64,000 nt of DNA, from positions 60,494,756-60,558,755 of the forward strand of contig CM060731.1 in the NCBI GenBank assembly GCA_030704615.1, read 5' to 3'. The notes beneath the pieces are model-generated. The model was not told the DNA's origin and searched no databases. It saw nothing but the letters and a program-made list of their open reading frames with translations. Of the stretch, positions 43,146 through 56,841 are shown piece by piece (positions within the stretch are counted from its first letter, which is position 1; the number at the start of each line of letters is the position of its first letter). The translations under genes and the position numbers were made by a program. Source of the stretch: Takakia lepidozioides (lineage: Eukaryota; Streptophyta; Takakiopsida; Takakiales; Takakiaceae).

Positions 43146-46100
43146 CAATTGCAGGAACAGGGCTCTCCGATTCTTTAGAATATTCAGAGCCAGAAAAGCT
43201 GGGGAACAGTTTGTTCAAGAACTTCTTTGGCTTTAGAAGGGGAAAGACACTCCTGGATTTGGAGTTTTTCACAACTTCATGGTGCATGCTGCTCCGTTCT
43301 CTCTCTGCCTCAGCAATCCGCACTTTCATGTTGGCCAAGTCTCCCTTTAGCGCATTGAAGTCCTGATGCACAGCCTCCCAACCTTCTTCTGGCTTTGCAG
43401 GAGGTATTGACCCATTTGACTCAGGTAAACCAATCTCCTGGGAATGTGGCAGCAGCTCCCGGACATTGCTTGGCAGATCACTAAGTACAAACCCACCAGT
43501 CATAGCCGTCCGTACTTGTTCAAAGAACAGCACCTGCACCTCAAACCCGCCCACAATGTTACTCAAACGACATACAGCAGGCTAGGCTGACAATTTGTGA
43601 GCAGCACCCACCACAACATTAGAGAACTGACCGCAGGTAACACATGGGGACAGTGATCAAGGCTTTGTGGGGCAGATCTAATGGAGGAGACCTACCCAAT
43701 CGTCCAGCTGTATGGAATCAGATGATATAACTGCAGGCACAGACAAACCTGTACTGCATCCTCATTGATGAACTTTCACCATAAACTGTTACAATTCCAC
43801 ATTTGGGCACTGACCTGCACCACTACCCGCAGAGGGAGGCGCTCATTCTGGGCTGCATGCATGCAGGCATCCATTGACAGTTTCTTACAGTCCATAAGCC
43901 TGCATATTTTTTTGCGTTCACTCTTTGTTAAACCCCCGTGTTCCTGCGTCATTTGACACAAACAAAATACATTCAAATGTGTCTCAAATCAACCAGCAAG
44001 GCTCCCACAAGTTTATGCCCAACGGTGCTCCATGCAGATCACCTGTGATCTGAGTAAATGAAGCCAATTTTGAAAAAGCTCCGAGTCAAGACTGTTGGCA
44101 TAATGAACATGATCCCACACTGTATGACTGGAGTTTGCCTAGCTAGTTTGGGCTTGACATTTCAAAACACTTCAGTCCACAAAAAACATTGGTGTACTTT
44201 AGCATCTCCTACTCCTGACAGGGCACCAGAGAGCACACTCTGTGACAACATACCCATCTCGAGTCTCTGCACCTCTGACCTGCTAAAAACCTTACCTTAA
44301 CATCTTCCTTCAACTGAAGTCCTAACTTCCATCCGTGTCAGGAAATCACAGCTGGAATTCATCTACAAACCACACAAACAAAAAGTGCACACCTTCAGAT
44401 ACATGTCAATAGCGCGGTACAATCCATCATGGACAGGGCGTGAAAAGTCAGGAATGGAGTCAGCGAGCTGGATAAACTTGGCCAAGGGCAGATTTGAATC
44501 ACGTGCTATCTCAGCCAGATAGCTGTCTATCAACTTTGCCACTCGAAGCTTGGAGCTATGGGTTGCTGCCGTGGACCGGCGGCTCTCACTGCAGTCTAGA
44601 TTCTCTGCCGATCGTGTCCTTCGTCTTTCAAATGGGCCTGACCGCGAATGGTTTGGGCTCATAGGGGGGCTTTGATCCTGCATCAGATAGTGCTCTAGTA
44701 TCCGTTGCACCAGGTCCACATCATAGAGAGAATCATTGGCATAGGAGAGAGATGGGATCAGAAGGTCATGAAGAGAGGCCTCTTCCAGCTGCAGCCCAAT
44801 GCGTCTGGCTAGCTCCATTTTGGAAGCAGGTGTTGCATTCAGAATTGTCGCCGCCTTGAGTAGCTTGAGTAAAAAGCTACATGAAGATGTACCTTTATCA
44901 GATGGCAAGAGACTGACAACGGTCTCTAGCAGCAGCCTGTGTTTAGTTGAAGTTTCCACAAAGTCCCCTGATAGAGCTCCGTTGATCATCCGTGCATTGT
45001 CAAGTGAAGACTGTTCCTTCGACAATCCAGGCAACCACCGCATTGCATACACACGGAGCCCCTCTCCCACTAACTCTTGAGGCATCCCTTTGGCTTTCAC
45101 TGCTACCATGACCCTCCAGTATAAATCAACATCCAGGTCACAAATGTCTTCCACCCACCAATCCTTTGGTACTGGTGTTTGTCGGCGGGTTTGGATTCCA
45201 TTCCAAGGGGGACTCACTGGCTCAATGTTGGAAGACAGCTCTATAATTGATGGAGAAGAGGGTCTTGTGTATGTGAAAGACCAGTCTACCTTAGATGGAT
45301 CCACCGCTGTTTTAAAGGAGATGGAGTCAATGCAGCGGCTAGTCACCTATATCAAAGTCAATGTTCAAGGGAATGATATCAGAACAAAATTACTCTCACT
45401 AGCCATAGCAAAATGGAAGACAGTTGGAAAATAAAACTAACACCACAGGGTGCAGGCTCAAAAGAGAGATCTGGATGCTGGGGATGACCAACAGCTTCAG
45501 CGAGATGATATTGGCAAACCTCTTGTGTGACTTTCCTTGTGCTTAGTGGGATACAATTCTGGTGACTTACCCACAGACAGTTGAAACCATTGAGCACAGC
45601 CAATGATAAGTCCTTGTGGAGTAGAAGCAAGCCCAGGTCATGACATCATCACCTGGCAACTGAGCAAGGGTCCCAGAAGGAACCATTCAATGCCACCAAA
45701 GCATTTCACAAACCCGGAGGAGCCGGTGGGGTGTATAGCTAGGACTTCGGACCACAACTGACTAAGCAACATTCAGATACACAGTATATGTACTTGAAGG
45801 GTTCAATGACTAACCTTCAGGTCTTCTGCCCAGGGCATATGTGGCTTACTGTTCTGCAGACAGATGATAGAATCCTTCCACCCCCTCAAGATGGAAGAGT
45901 TAAGAAATACTTCCAATTTGAAGATGAGGTTACCCTTCTCAATAGTTTCTGACATCTCCAGATACTCCGCCCCACAGCGCACAGACCCCACATTGAATGC
46001 ATTCAGGGTGACCGTGCTGCCATAACAGAATTTTGCACACATTTCGAATGATTCAGCACCCCCAGGAAAGTCTGCAAGTGCCATTTCATCTTTCTTCGCT

Positions 46101-47733
46101 TCCTGAACTGACGTAAGGAGTTTTTTGAGGCAGCCACATTTTGACACAAGAGGAAACTGCAAAAAACCCTTCCGCAATGTTGTCAGCAAAATCAGACGAT
46201 TCATTTGTTAACACCCAGGGTAAAACAGAAGAAAGGAGCTCAATTAAGTCTACAGAACATGCAAAGAACCCTTAACCTCCAGAGAGAAAGAGAAAAAGAA
46301 CCAGGGTACCTTGTGAAGCATAAATTTATGGTTATCAACCTCCAGTGTGATATCACTTTCAAGTTCTGATGTCACTGACCTGCAAATACCCACATCCGCC
46401 AAAACCCCTATCACTGAATACTTCATGTGTGTGCACGCAAGTGAGCAAGAGATTATTTACTGTAGCTTCATAAGAATGAAGGCCATTCCTGTGAATGATG
46501 GCTTGCCAGAGCGCTTCATAAGAGAGAGAGGGAGAGAGAGAGAACCACAGCTACTCATGAGACACCTGACCAAAGCGGTCTTCCCCAGAGATGACTCCAG
46601 TGAAGGTCACTCGAGTTGCTAACACACTCAACCAGCAATGCCTCTGGAGATTTGTTGGTTCAGTCTGGCACCAAAAGTTAATTTAAGCCTTTCCACCAAG
46701 GCATGCTTGCTGCACTGGAAGCTTGGAGAGAGCAAGAAAGCATGCAAGAAAGAGGAAACTGTACATTGTCATCAGCAACCTCAAAGAGCTTATGGGACAG
46801 TATCAAGATATTCTCAAAAGTGGAAAGTTTTAATACATATCAGGTCCAAGCAATGAAACCCTTGAGCAAGGCCATGGCTGTCCTGGAAATTTTCATAATG
46901 TCGCGCAAGTGGTCAGTACCCTCTAGGTTGTCCAATGTACCAGTCTCAATCCACAGGCTGTGTGAGGATGTCCTGGACCTTCCAATGCTTGTAGAAAGGA
47001 GGGAGATGAGAGTGACAGACTGGTACTTGGTCTGTAAGGTTTTACTGTTTCAGTGTTACGATACAACTGCAGCTTTACTGTAGGATTCTCAGGTTCCCAG
47101 GTCCGCTCAACATCAGCTCCAGTCCAATAGGCTTGTTGCGGTCATGTTTGGAAGGTGCTTCCAAGCCTTCAGAATTTAGTGTGTAGCCCACTGCATTGTA
47201 GAACTCCATGAAGGCTTATTGCAAATAGTATTGCGTCTGTCCACTATTTTCACAAATCCCTCAAGGTTGAAGCAAACCTATCTTTCACTTGTACATCAAT
47301 CAGGTCCACCATCCAGTGTCCAGAAAGTGGGTGGGATTATTAAGGCAATGTTTCCGCTAGCAGACAGACCTTCCGAGTCAACCCAGCCTTGACCCCACTG
47401 TTCGATGTCACCAAGGCGAAAATGAGGTTTCTGGAATATGCGCTGAGTCAGAATACAAACACCAGGAAGGAGCTGGTCCTCAACTAAAGCAGCCATGCAT
47501 GAAGTACGAATGCGCCGTGTGGTGATCATCATCTCCTCCAATGCGAATACAGTAATCGAAACTCAACTGAAACTCAGAGAGAGGAGAGAGAGAGGTCATA
47601 CCACGTACTCTTCCACTCATACCTCTCCGACACCTATGTGTATGCTCCAAGGGTCTCTAGGTTTGCAAACTTACGTGATATTTCCCCGAGTCTGAAAATT
47701 GTCGGGCTTTGATCCCAGTTTCATGAACTTCAT
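43146..47733 (-). CDS. NPH3/RPT2-like BTB protein (CUL3 substrate adaptor)
   Basis: Six coding exons on the minus strand: 47733-47675, 46379-46310, 46156-45815, 45346-44393, 43943-43815 and 43533-43146, all with GT-AG borders and matching phases, about 647 codons. A final short exon is missing from the model. The start [20 protein letters not shown] is the family's hallmark N-terminus. A BTB domain follows ([16 protein letters not shown], then [34 protein letters not shown] and AEYLEMSE). Next is the NPH3 domain with [53 protein letters not shown] and [10 protein letters not shown], then [20 protein letters not shown] and [18 protein letters not shown] coiled-coil ([20 protein letters not shown]) leads to a basic tail. 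Relatives act with CUL3 in phototropic and auxin-transport signalling at the plasma membrane. Intron 1 carries a dispersed repeat. Confidence 0.95.
46783..47280 (+). repeat. Dispersed repeat family A, copy 3, inside NPH3 intron 1
   Basis: CTCAAAGAGCTTATGGGACA at 46784 opens a stretch that aligns with the GLG1-intron copy: GTACCAGTCTCAATCCACAG, CCTGGACCTTCCAATGC, GGAGGGAGATGAGAGTGACA, GACTGGTACTTGGTCTGTAA. It lies wholly within NPH3 intron 1 (46380-47674), in the same window orientation as the other copies and antisense to the host gene. Confidence 0.7.
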
Positions 47734-50700
47734 TGCGGCGACGTGCTACTGCCGATGTTGCCCGCCGCTTTGCGCTCTTGTTCCTACCTCGCCCTGATCA
47801 GCATCGTCATCCTCCCTGATGTGAACACACTTTGAGTACACCCAACCCAGAAGCTGTCCAACTCCTTCGGTGGATTTCAAAAGCTACCTCTACTACCGTA
47901 AAAGTCGCCAAATGCACACTCCATCACCGGCACTCTCTGTAAGGTCTCAGCCAACTCCATTGAGCAAGAAGAGAAATATCAAGAAAAGAATAGGCCCTCC
48001 TCCCTTTAGGCCGATCCTCCATGACAGAGCCAAGTTCTCTTCATGGAACTCTCCCCGCCACCATATGCCATGCTTCGAGCTGCTCCTCGCCCAATGCTTC
48101 TATAGCGGTTGTTGTGAACCCTAAGCACTACTTCTGCTTCTACCAACCTTTCCAACGTCGATGAGGGTCTGATCAGAAAGAGCACATCCAGCAAAGCGAT
48201 TCTGCATAAACTAACCACCGCAGTCAGTTGATTTCCACGAGACCTTTTTGCAAAGTGCTGCCATGTGTGAAGGGCTGCATCTTTTTTCTTCTGTGAGTAC
48301 TCTACCTGATCACACCCATTTCGGGACTTAAGCAGCCCAGATGGTTCCTAGAATCGGATACAGTGAGATAATCCTCCTTGACCCACACGGCCACCAAGCA
48401 CCTGCTGTTCTTGTTGGGAATGTACGACCCAGGTCTTCGAAAGGACATCAAATGGACCCAGGAAGGTTAACTCCCGAGGTGAGACGCTCTATGCCTCGGC
48501 CTGAGCTATCTTCTGCTTCGAATTCCGACCACTTCACACACCATGGCGCCATACGCAGAGTCTGAGTATCTTGCTTCTAGAAAATGCCAGCTAGTTCACG
48601 TTGCCTGCTCTCACATACCCCTAACCATATCCAATCAACGAGCACACTGCATGTAGCTCCTTTCACAGTACACTGACAGACATCTGCAACACATTTGTAC
48701 GCATTAGTATCAAGGTCCACACAATAAGCTCTACTTCCCAGCTCATACAGGTGGCTACATCTCCTTCGAATCCAGCTCAGAAATGTAGAGAACCCAGTGA
48801 CTCAACAAGAAGAGTGAAAACCCAGGGGGTCGGGGAAAGGGAAGCGGTGGTCTGGGCAAGTGAGCAGCTAGTGGACCCCAAGGAAGGATCTCTGCGAGCT
48901 TCCCATAGTTATGTAAGGCTTTGGAAATCAAACGTGGACCCTCTCAGTCCAAATCTACCTAAACCCATATTGTGCACACGGGGTGATCTCCCCAGCAACG
49001 GAAAACGTACAGCTGGAGAGACTGGTTAGCTGCCTTATGACAAAACGGAGAGGAAAGGAAAAGAAAGACGGCCAGGACACACCGCGTGGGCCAAACGGGA
49101 CGAGTGAGCGTGGGGTGGTCAGATGCCTGCCACATTCTCGACTGCCATAACCAACGGGGTTGTGGGATTTCCGTTATCATCTCCCCTTTTGTTGGTGGGG
49201 GCGGGCCGCCAGCGTGGCCGCTGTCCGATCCACATACCCTCCACAACTCAAGCTCAGCACGACACATACTTCCAAGCATCCATAGGTATCTATGCTCTCG
49301 TACCAAATTACATGTGGATTGATGCGCTCTCTAAGAAAGGAAGAAGAGTTTCTAGCAATCCTTTACTATTGCTAAGATGGCGTAAGTGGTTGACACTGTG
49401 GACTACGTCAGCTCAATGACGCTGGAAAGGGGAGTGAGATTTGACCACTACCAATCAAAGCTTCTGCGGATAGCAGGCATTCATGAGCCTCACCTCTCCA
49501 GAGTCCATTTCCCATCTGCCTTTCCCTCCCTTCAAATTCTTCTATTATATCACGTGAGCAAGTTAGGACTTTGCGAGGATTCAGCCAAAATTGTCCCGGA
49601 TGTAAGCAATTTTTTCCCAGACTTAAATGTGTGCAGTTATGGGTCCCTTTGGATCCTCAGCATCAAGCGTACAGGGGCTTCGAAGGGTAGCTTGATTGTT
49701 GTTGTTATGACTGTGTCCCATGTGCGAAGCCTTGGCATCATTCGTTCATACAATTATGCACACACAGTTCTATATTTTTTGCAATCGCTATTGGATGCTC
49801 AGGCCCAGTATAACCGCCTCATCATGCATCTCCTCATGAGCATTGAATATGAATGATATAATAAGCCGCCCGTGTCAGACAGCAACAGCAAAGTCACTGC
49901 ACCTACATAGCTACTTAGCTGGGCGGCAAGCGAGCGAGGGAGCATGACTCCCCCATGCTTCAACTTTCCATGGGATGTGGCCCGTGGGGCCAACAAGCCC
50001 TTGATGTTGCCACTCTGCAGCTTTTGCTGTTGAACTTCTTTGGCACTCTTCTTCTTCGAGGTATCTCCTTCTCTCTCACAAAGACAGAGAGAATCACAGT
50101 ACAATATACTGCGGATGGACTCTGAAGGGAAACCTTGGTTTGTCTTCAAGTGTGGAGTGATGTCACCCACTGGAGCAGACTTGCAATAATATGGTACATA
50201 AGTGAGACAAATCTGGTTTCCTACAATCCAGGCCTGCAATCACTCTCACTCCAGAGCAAAAGACCTGGAATCCTCGCAGCAATATGTGTGGCACAGTAAT
50301 CTATGGTTTCTTCAAACAGGCTCCAAAGAGAGATAGGAATTGAAGAGAGGTAGATGCCACAGTGCCATCAACACTGCAAACTAAACTAGAGGGAGAAAGT
50401 GATATGTCATTGTTACAGTGATTCACTGCCTTCATCCACATGCACCTGTCTGTGTGCTTCTTTTCCGTAGTCGTTTTCCGGCCCATTGCGGTTGGCTTGC
50501 CAGCCATCCCGGTGTCGGAATATGAGGCTATCCACCACACTGGGTGGTCCAAAAAGTAGAGCAACTCCAAAAAGAATTTGCAACCGAGTCGTTGTAACCG
50601 ACCAGGCCTTGCTGTCGCTTGGGGGACAACCCACATCACAATCCGCAACGCGGCCTTTTGTCGCCCATTTGTCGTACATCACGCAATTTGTTTGGAGGCG

Positions 50701-53700
50701 ATGGAGGTGTGTGTGGCACCGGATGAAACTAGACTCCAATAATCAACTGTGTACAAACCAGGCATATACAGTGACGAGTGTAGGAATGTAAGTAGGTGGG
50801 GAACGAACTGTTGTTGGATAATGGTAGTGGGTAACGGTGGTGTGGCATATTGGTGCTCAACTTCCGGCCGGCCGACTGTGGCACTTAGCTTCAAGCAAGT
50901 GTCTTGCATGTATAATGTACAAAATGATTGATAATAATGCAAAGAGTCACAAGACACTGCCTTATTAGGCCTAGTCCGCAAATAGACAATGGAATCCTGA
51001 TTATGAGTCAGTTTCTTTTTCTTTTCTAAAGTTGGTTTTTCCCAGTCCTTGGGCACGAAGGACACTACAGGCATTTTGAATTGTTCTTTAAGGGGAAATT
51101 GGCAAGTAAAGAGCAGGAAAATAGATAAATCTCAGCTAATAGAACACCTCGGGCCACATATAACGACTCTAGATCAATATAGATGTGTGTGTGAGAGAGA
51201 AAGATAAAGTTTCTTTAACGTCCAGTGAATTTACAGAGCCTACTGCTCAACACACAAGCCATCGAGGGCCCAATGGATGGTCTGAAGGCACATGTTGAAG
51301 GATTGAACCCAGAATCACCTAGGTTATGCACAGGCAAGGCACAAACACCCAACCACTGAGAGAGAGAGAAAGAGAGTTAAAAGATTGATTTGGGTGGTAT
51401 ATGTTCATAATCATTACATACCCACGGTAATTCCTGGACCACTCTAGAATGAACAGGGCCGAATGAAATGAAACTGCTCTACATACCCACGTTATCAGTG
51501 GTATATGCTTCACTCAAGGATGTCCAACTCAAAGGTCAGATTGCACTGATATCAAAGTGATGGACTTTGAACGGGCACAATTGATTTAAAACAAGCGGCT
51601 AGCTGCGTATGGCTCCTCTTTGTGAATAGCGAAATCTACTTTCATCCATAATAAACTTGAAATTTTCTTCATAAATTGTTCAATAAGAGAGATGTTTACC
51701 TAGAGGCACTTCATAAAGTAGTTTTCAACAAAGGAGAGGAGGTGACACCTGGGGAAGGCACAGAGGGGCTTAGCGATTTTTGACGCTGATGCAGAGTCTC
51801 CAATAAAATGATGCCTTCCGCAGGAAACGTAAATTACTGTGGTGTCTCTTCATCCCCGAGGAACAATGGTTTGAAAACTATGTCACATCCAACTACTACC
51901 TAGGTGCAGTGGAGTGGAGCAAGCTCTTTGACAATACATAAGGCCACGTTGCTCCTTCATGGATGATAGCGAACACAAGTCTAACCAATCCACTGAATTA
52001 AAAAAAGGGGTGATTGTGAATGAGAGGGACAAATGTACCCGCCATGTGTCCTCTCTCAGTACTTCCTCATACAGCATACAATATCTATAGTTTCAGTTTG
52101 TGCTTATATATATATGACATCCCTCTCCCAGGCTTGCTGGTACTGCCTCCCTTTCAGGGGTGCACTTGGTCTCCATTATTTTGATAATTCCATTGTTGGA
52201 CGGGTATAGTCTTAGACGATTTATCCCGTGGGTATCAATTAGGATATAGTTGACATATCTTGAAGAGTGGGAATTGGAAGCAAGTTAGGAAGTAAGTTGG
52301 GAAGTAAGTTTCCCTTTTCTTTTTAAAAAAAAGGGGATATTTGTTTTCTTGAAAGGATTCTCTTTAAACTACTATAACCAGCCGGTGGGTGTAATTCTGG
52401 GTATTTGAATGTATTTCCCATTGCCTACATTGGGGCTGTAGCCCAGCGTTGTTTGCATCTTTTGGCATCTGGGTCTGGAGGGGTTAGTTTGCCCCCTCAA
52501 GTGGTAGACCCGGCAGCCTGTATATTCAAATCTCAAAACATCTGGTGCATTTGTAAAATATTGGTACACGCCCAACACCTGTTGTTTCTTGGTTCTCAGC
52601 ACGGTTGGTGGTTGGTGGGTAGCAGAGTACTGCCATCCATGTTTTAGCGAAACTGAGATTTACTATTCATTCATTATCCTTCTGAGCTCTTAATTTTGAT
52701 TACATCAATGTATTTTTCAGGCCTCTTTTTTTTTCTTTTTTTTTCTTTTTTCTTTAATGATGGGATAGTAGCCCTCAAAAATATATTGAAGGTAAGGAAA
52801 CAATAACCTTACAAGGGCCCTCTTTTTTACTTGTTATTTTCATGTCCTAGTAGTTTGAGCCACTTAAATATCAAATTATCTTTTATTAGTCTATATATCT
52901 ATCATCATATTTATATAGTATTGCTCAGCCTTTCAGCAGCATTTACCGCACTATTTATTCAATATAAAAAATTAAAGGGAAAAACAATTAATGTTAATTA
53001 TTGTGTGAAATTTTCTATCTTCAGCCATTTATCAGCCACTTACAAATGTCTTTCTAAAGCCTCTGTCAAGTTTGGCTCTATATATATTTCAATTAACTTA
53101 ATGATGTCCTTTCTCAGGTTGGGAGCAAATGTAGGCAAATATCAATTGGACCGGTAGATAGGGTCAGGCCGGGTATCAACTAGGGTGTTAAGGAACCAAC
53201 CCAGTTGGTATCTACTTTTGTAATACTAGGATTAAAATTCGGAACCCTTCGTATTGGCACTTGCAATACCTAGGTCAATACCCTACCTAGGCTTGGTATT
53301 GGCAAAGGCAATACCCGAATTAGGGGTAAAAAGAAGGACAATGCATATGGTATTAATATCAACCAATGTTGTGCAAGTGCATATCGAACCCACCACATGC
53401 TCTTTCCTATTTCACCCAACACCTTCAAGACCTTGCAACTCCTTGATCAAGAGTTTTTCTCTATTTAAACACAAACATGATGGATGAAAAGAATCTTTGT
53501 GCAATGAGACTTGGAACCGATTTTCCTAACTGATCACACTTGATTTGACAAAATATGCATATGTAATGCAAAGGGCTTTTGCAACATTTTTATTTTCTTT
53601 GAGACACCAGGTATACTTATAAGTTGCCCCGTACTCAGGCTACCACTTTAAACTAAATTAAATTAGATTATTTATACCTGGGTTGATAATCCGTTGGTAT

Positions 53701-54275
53701 TACATTGAGAATTCCACTGCAGTGATAGATGTGCCGGAACTTAGTTTTTTTGAAGTCCAATGTCAAACTTCAGCCTCCCCCGTCCCTTCCCACCTCTACT
53801 AGACGACATCATATATGCAGCACACTCGCAACGCTATGGGAACGTATGCAGTTATCTCTCACCCTTAACATGTTGGTTACTGGAGTACTGATTGTTTTGT
53901 CATTGACAACTAGTCTCTTGCATGTGCAAGAATCCTGCTTCCCCCCACTACCCGTTCTCTATTGGTAACACTGTTAATGTATTTATCTCCAGATTCACTG
54001 AAAATTCATTTGCACCTCCCGTCCTTCTATTGAGATCCTCTTGAGCCCAAGTCTTGAGATTCTCTCTATGGCTATGATCTCTCACCTCCGCCCCGGCTTC
54101 TTTAATTGCCTTGCAACTTGTTTGTGCTCTAGTTATGCAGCTCCACTACTTCTACTCAACTATCAGCCGTGGGGTTGTTTGATTTTGTGGCGTCTCGTCT
54201 GGCCTGTTGTGCTAGCCTCTTGACTGCTTATGCGCGTCTCTCTTGTCCTCTTCCGGCAATGCCGCCTCTTAAGGT
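47734..54275. other. Long stretch without a recognised gene
   Basis: The 5' flank of the NPH3-like gene (47734 on) should hold its promoter. Beyond it, several open frames (49386-49856 plus, 156 codons; 49799-50239 minus, 146; 50301-50648 minus, 115; 50679-51074 minus, 131) overlap each other on opposite strands and show no domain, signal peptide or repeat. GAGA-type microsatellites lie at about 51190 and 51357-51377, and a T-rich (T)8-10C run at about 52725-52755. From 52.8 kb it is AT-rich. Nothing can be assigned. Confidence 0.4.
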
Positions 54276-54926
54276 TGTCGGGGGCTGAACGACCCTTGAG
54301 TGTGTAATTCACTCAAGAGAGCGGATTAAGCGCTCACTAAGTGGAGCCCCCATAACCGGGTCGCAATACCAGCTGGGGCTCCGAGTGGGGTGCTCGTAGC
54401 ATAGACAGTCGTGGGGGTGACATAGGACTCACCATTTGGGCTGAAGCCTTATGGTAGGAGTCATGGGGAGTCTTGGGACTCACCACGGTCCAATAGGGTC
54501 GTGGTGGGTGGGCCAAGACTCACTGTAACTTATCACAAAGAGTGGAGACTATGGTGGTTCATAAAAAAAAACCTTGGGCTGTTTGTGAAACCCACCGATA
54601 ATCACATAAGTATAACATATAGGGAGTAGTAACCCCGAGAACAGTGCAAGCCCGTTAAACGACCAAAGCTAGTGATGCAAGTGAGCGAGCCGAAAGCGAC
54701 CAAGTGGGAGGAGCTAGTTGGGACTGCCTACAACCATAGGTAGGGAATTCCCACTTAGCCCACTTAGTCAAGGATTGCATGGGACTAGAGCACCAGAAGG
54801 ACTGTTAAGCCCTGGTGAGCAGCTAAAGCTCCAAGTAACCTAGCGGTTAGTTTGGGAGTTAGGCGCACGCATCAAAGTGAGTAACTATGACTTGAAATGG
54901 AGTTTACCGAAGTGATATGCGCAACA
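54276..54926 (+). mobile_element. Degraded solo LTR of the chromovirus family
   Basis: It aligns colinearly with both LTRs of the chromovirus downstream: GGGGGCTGAA, GCGCTCACTAAGTGGAGCCC, GACATAGGACTCACCAT, GGTGGGTGGGCCAAGACTCA, TAGTAACCCCGAGA, GTTTGGGAGTTAGGCGC and the end ATGCGCAACA. The opening is TGTCGGGGGCTGAA, so about 90 bp after the first bases are deleted. It is clearly older (about 80% identity by eye). No internal region follows and no target-site duplication is visible. Confidence 0.85.
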
Positions 54927-55248
54927 CAATAACAACATCTCGCTGAATGTCACCAGAGGCTATGACGATATGCACCTCTTTTGTTTTGGCTTCAGGCCCT
55001 TGACAGTAAAGTGGAACAAATCCGTCGGCCTGCTCTCTGAAATCCCAATTTCACCCGCGTTGCAACATTATTAGCCTTGGGAACTGGACTTGGGCCTTTG
55101 TTGGCGTCCCGTAGGGACTTCTCACATGCCAATGGGCTTTCAAATTGGCATTGGATTGATATAAGAGCAACATTTTGAACCGGTCCTGCTGAAGTTATGC
55201 AAGAAGCTCTCCTTTTTTAAGCTCTCCTTTAACTATGCTCTCTAAGCC

Positions 55249-55672
55249 TTTGTCTTGAACCAGATTTTGATGGCTTCAATTTGGTTATCTGCCTCTATTT
55301 GGTACCCTGGCTCCAAATTGGTTGCTAAAATTGAAATATCGTTGATCAGGAACGTCCTTTGGGGTGTTATGCCAAACTCGCCCTTTCGTAGAGTGCTGGT
55401 GTCATGGGCCCAATATTGTAGAACAAAAAGAGAAATAGGGTTAATTGGCATTCTCGATCCTTGTCTTGAACCAGATTTTGCTAGCTGCAATTTGGTTCTT
55501 TGCGTCTGTTTGGTACCCTGGCTACAAATAATTGGTTCCTAAAATTAAATCATTGATCAAGAACTTCATTTGGGTTGCTACACCAAACTCGCCCTCGCAT
55601 AGAACGCTGGACCTATCATGGGCGCAGTTATGTAGACCAATAAAAGAAGGAGGGTTGGGCATTCTCAATTCC
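55249..55672 (+). repeat. 212-bp tandem duplication within a LINE fragment
   Basis: Units 55249-55460 and 55461-55672 both start with TTGTCTTGAACCAGATTTTG and end with GGCATTCTC. At protein level SLIRNVLWGVMPNSPFRRVL in unit 1 matches SLIKNFIWVATPNSPSHRTL in unit 2, and SWAQYCRTKREIGLIGIL matches SWAQLCRPIKEGGLGIL. Nucleotide identity is about 80%. Confidence 0.85.
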
Positions 55673-56841
55673 GAATCTCAAATCAGATCTCTTATGGCTA
55701 AATGGCTTACTCAATCCTTTGCCCAAAGTGAAAGCCCATGGTGCAAACTAATTAGGCCACATTTGAAGTGTTCATCCCCTCTCTCCTTCCGTTTTTGGGC
55801 CCTTCCTCGAAATGGCTAGTGCATGGCAGGACTTCACCTCAAAATGTTGGGCTCCCCTGCTTGATCAATTTGGTCTGCATGGCTTGCGGTGCATCCTCAG
55901 TTCATTTAGCGTAAGGGCCCTCTGCTTTGAAGAATCCATATGACAACCTTTGTTTGGCAAGCTAAACTTGGACTTGGAAGCTCGTCCAAAAGAAAATTGG
56001 CCACGTTGGAAGCTCATCATTCATGGCCTTGCCCATGTTTGCAAATTTTTGGGAGAACGGTGGCATCCTTGGGCTTCACGTACTCTCCAGCTTAGTCTCT
56101 ACTGACTCGATCTAGGCTGGCTAGGACTCAAGTAATGATGGAGTTTCTTTCTTGATATCGCCATTATTGAGAGATAAAAGTGGCACTTTCAGTCTACCCT
56201 CCTTTTTTGGGATCAATGTTGGCATTGATAAACACATCTTTTTAACGATATCCGTGCTAAGCTTTTTCAATCAGAGTGATAGACATGCGCTTAGGGAATA
56301 CTGACCCTCTGCCCCTATGGGCTTGGAGATTGACTGGGCACAACACGCCTCGCTTTCCTCGTTCCTACGTTTGCCATTGCAAGGATTACAATTTGATCCT
56401 ACGGAATGATCTTTATGGATCCCTCATAGGCCACCTTCTTTGGTTATTCTGTCAAAATTGAATATTGTCTCTTTCTTGGTCCTGCTAGCTTTACAGCTCA
56501 AAAAAAATGGGATATTCGCAAATGGGTTCAGCCTGAGGGCAGGACCGACTGGAAAGTTGTCTGGAAAGACATATGGATGAAGCACTGTATTGCTAAGTTA
56601 AAGGATTTTTTATGGAATCACCCAACAGGATCCGCCTGGTGGCTGCTTTCTACACCAATGGTGCTCCCTCGTATAAACGGTGTTCAAACAACGCCCATGA
56701 ATCAATCCAAACATTGTCTTCTCCTTCGCCACCTTCCAACCAATAATATCTAGCCACTCATTGCTTCTTTCCCCTTCACTGAGCACAATTCCTAAACATG
56801 TAGAATGGCTCACTTTGGGGCATCTATCCAATCTGAGTTGT
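55250..56841 (+). pseudogene. LINE (non-LTR retrotransposon) ORF2 C-terminal fragment
   Basis: The plus strand encodes the post-RT region of a plant L1-like ORF2: FIWVATPNSPSHRTLDLSWA and LCRPIKEGGLGILNSESQIR, then LMAKWLTQSFAQSESPWCKL, the classic W...C.PK..GGLG motif. Further right (about 56630-56720) a zinc-finger-like stretch gives KRCSNNAHESIQ. No RT active site is seen in the window. The LINE is cut by the chromovirus at 56842 and resumes at 63841. Stops and frame changes show it is dead. Confidence 0.8.

Noticed and set aside
46703-47083. 126-codon plus-strand ORF
   Set aside because: It lies within NPH3 intron 1 and coincides with a copy of dispersed repeat family A.
49799-50239. 146-codon minus-strand ORF
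   Set aside because: No motif, overlaps an equally long plus-strand ORF, and composition shows no coding bias I could recognise.
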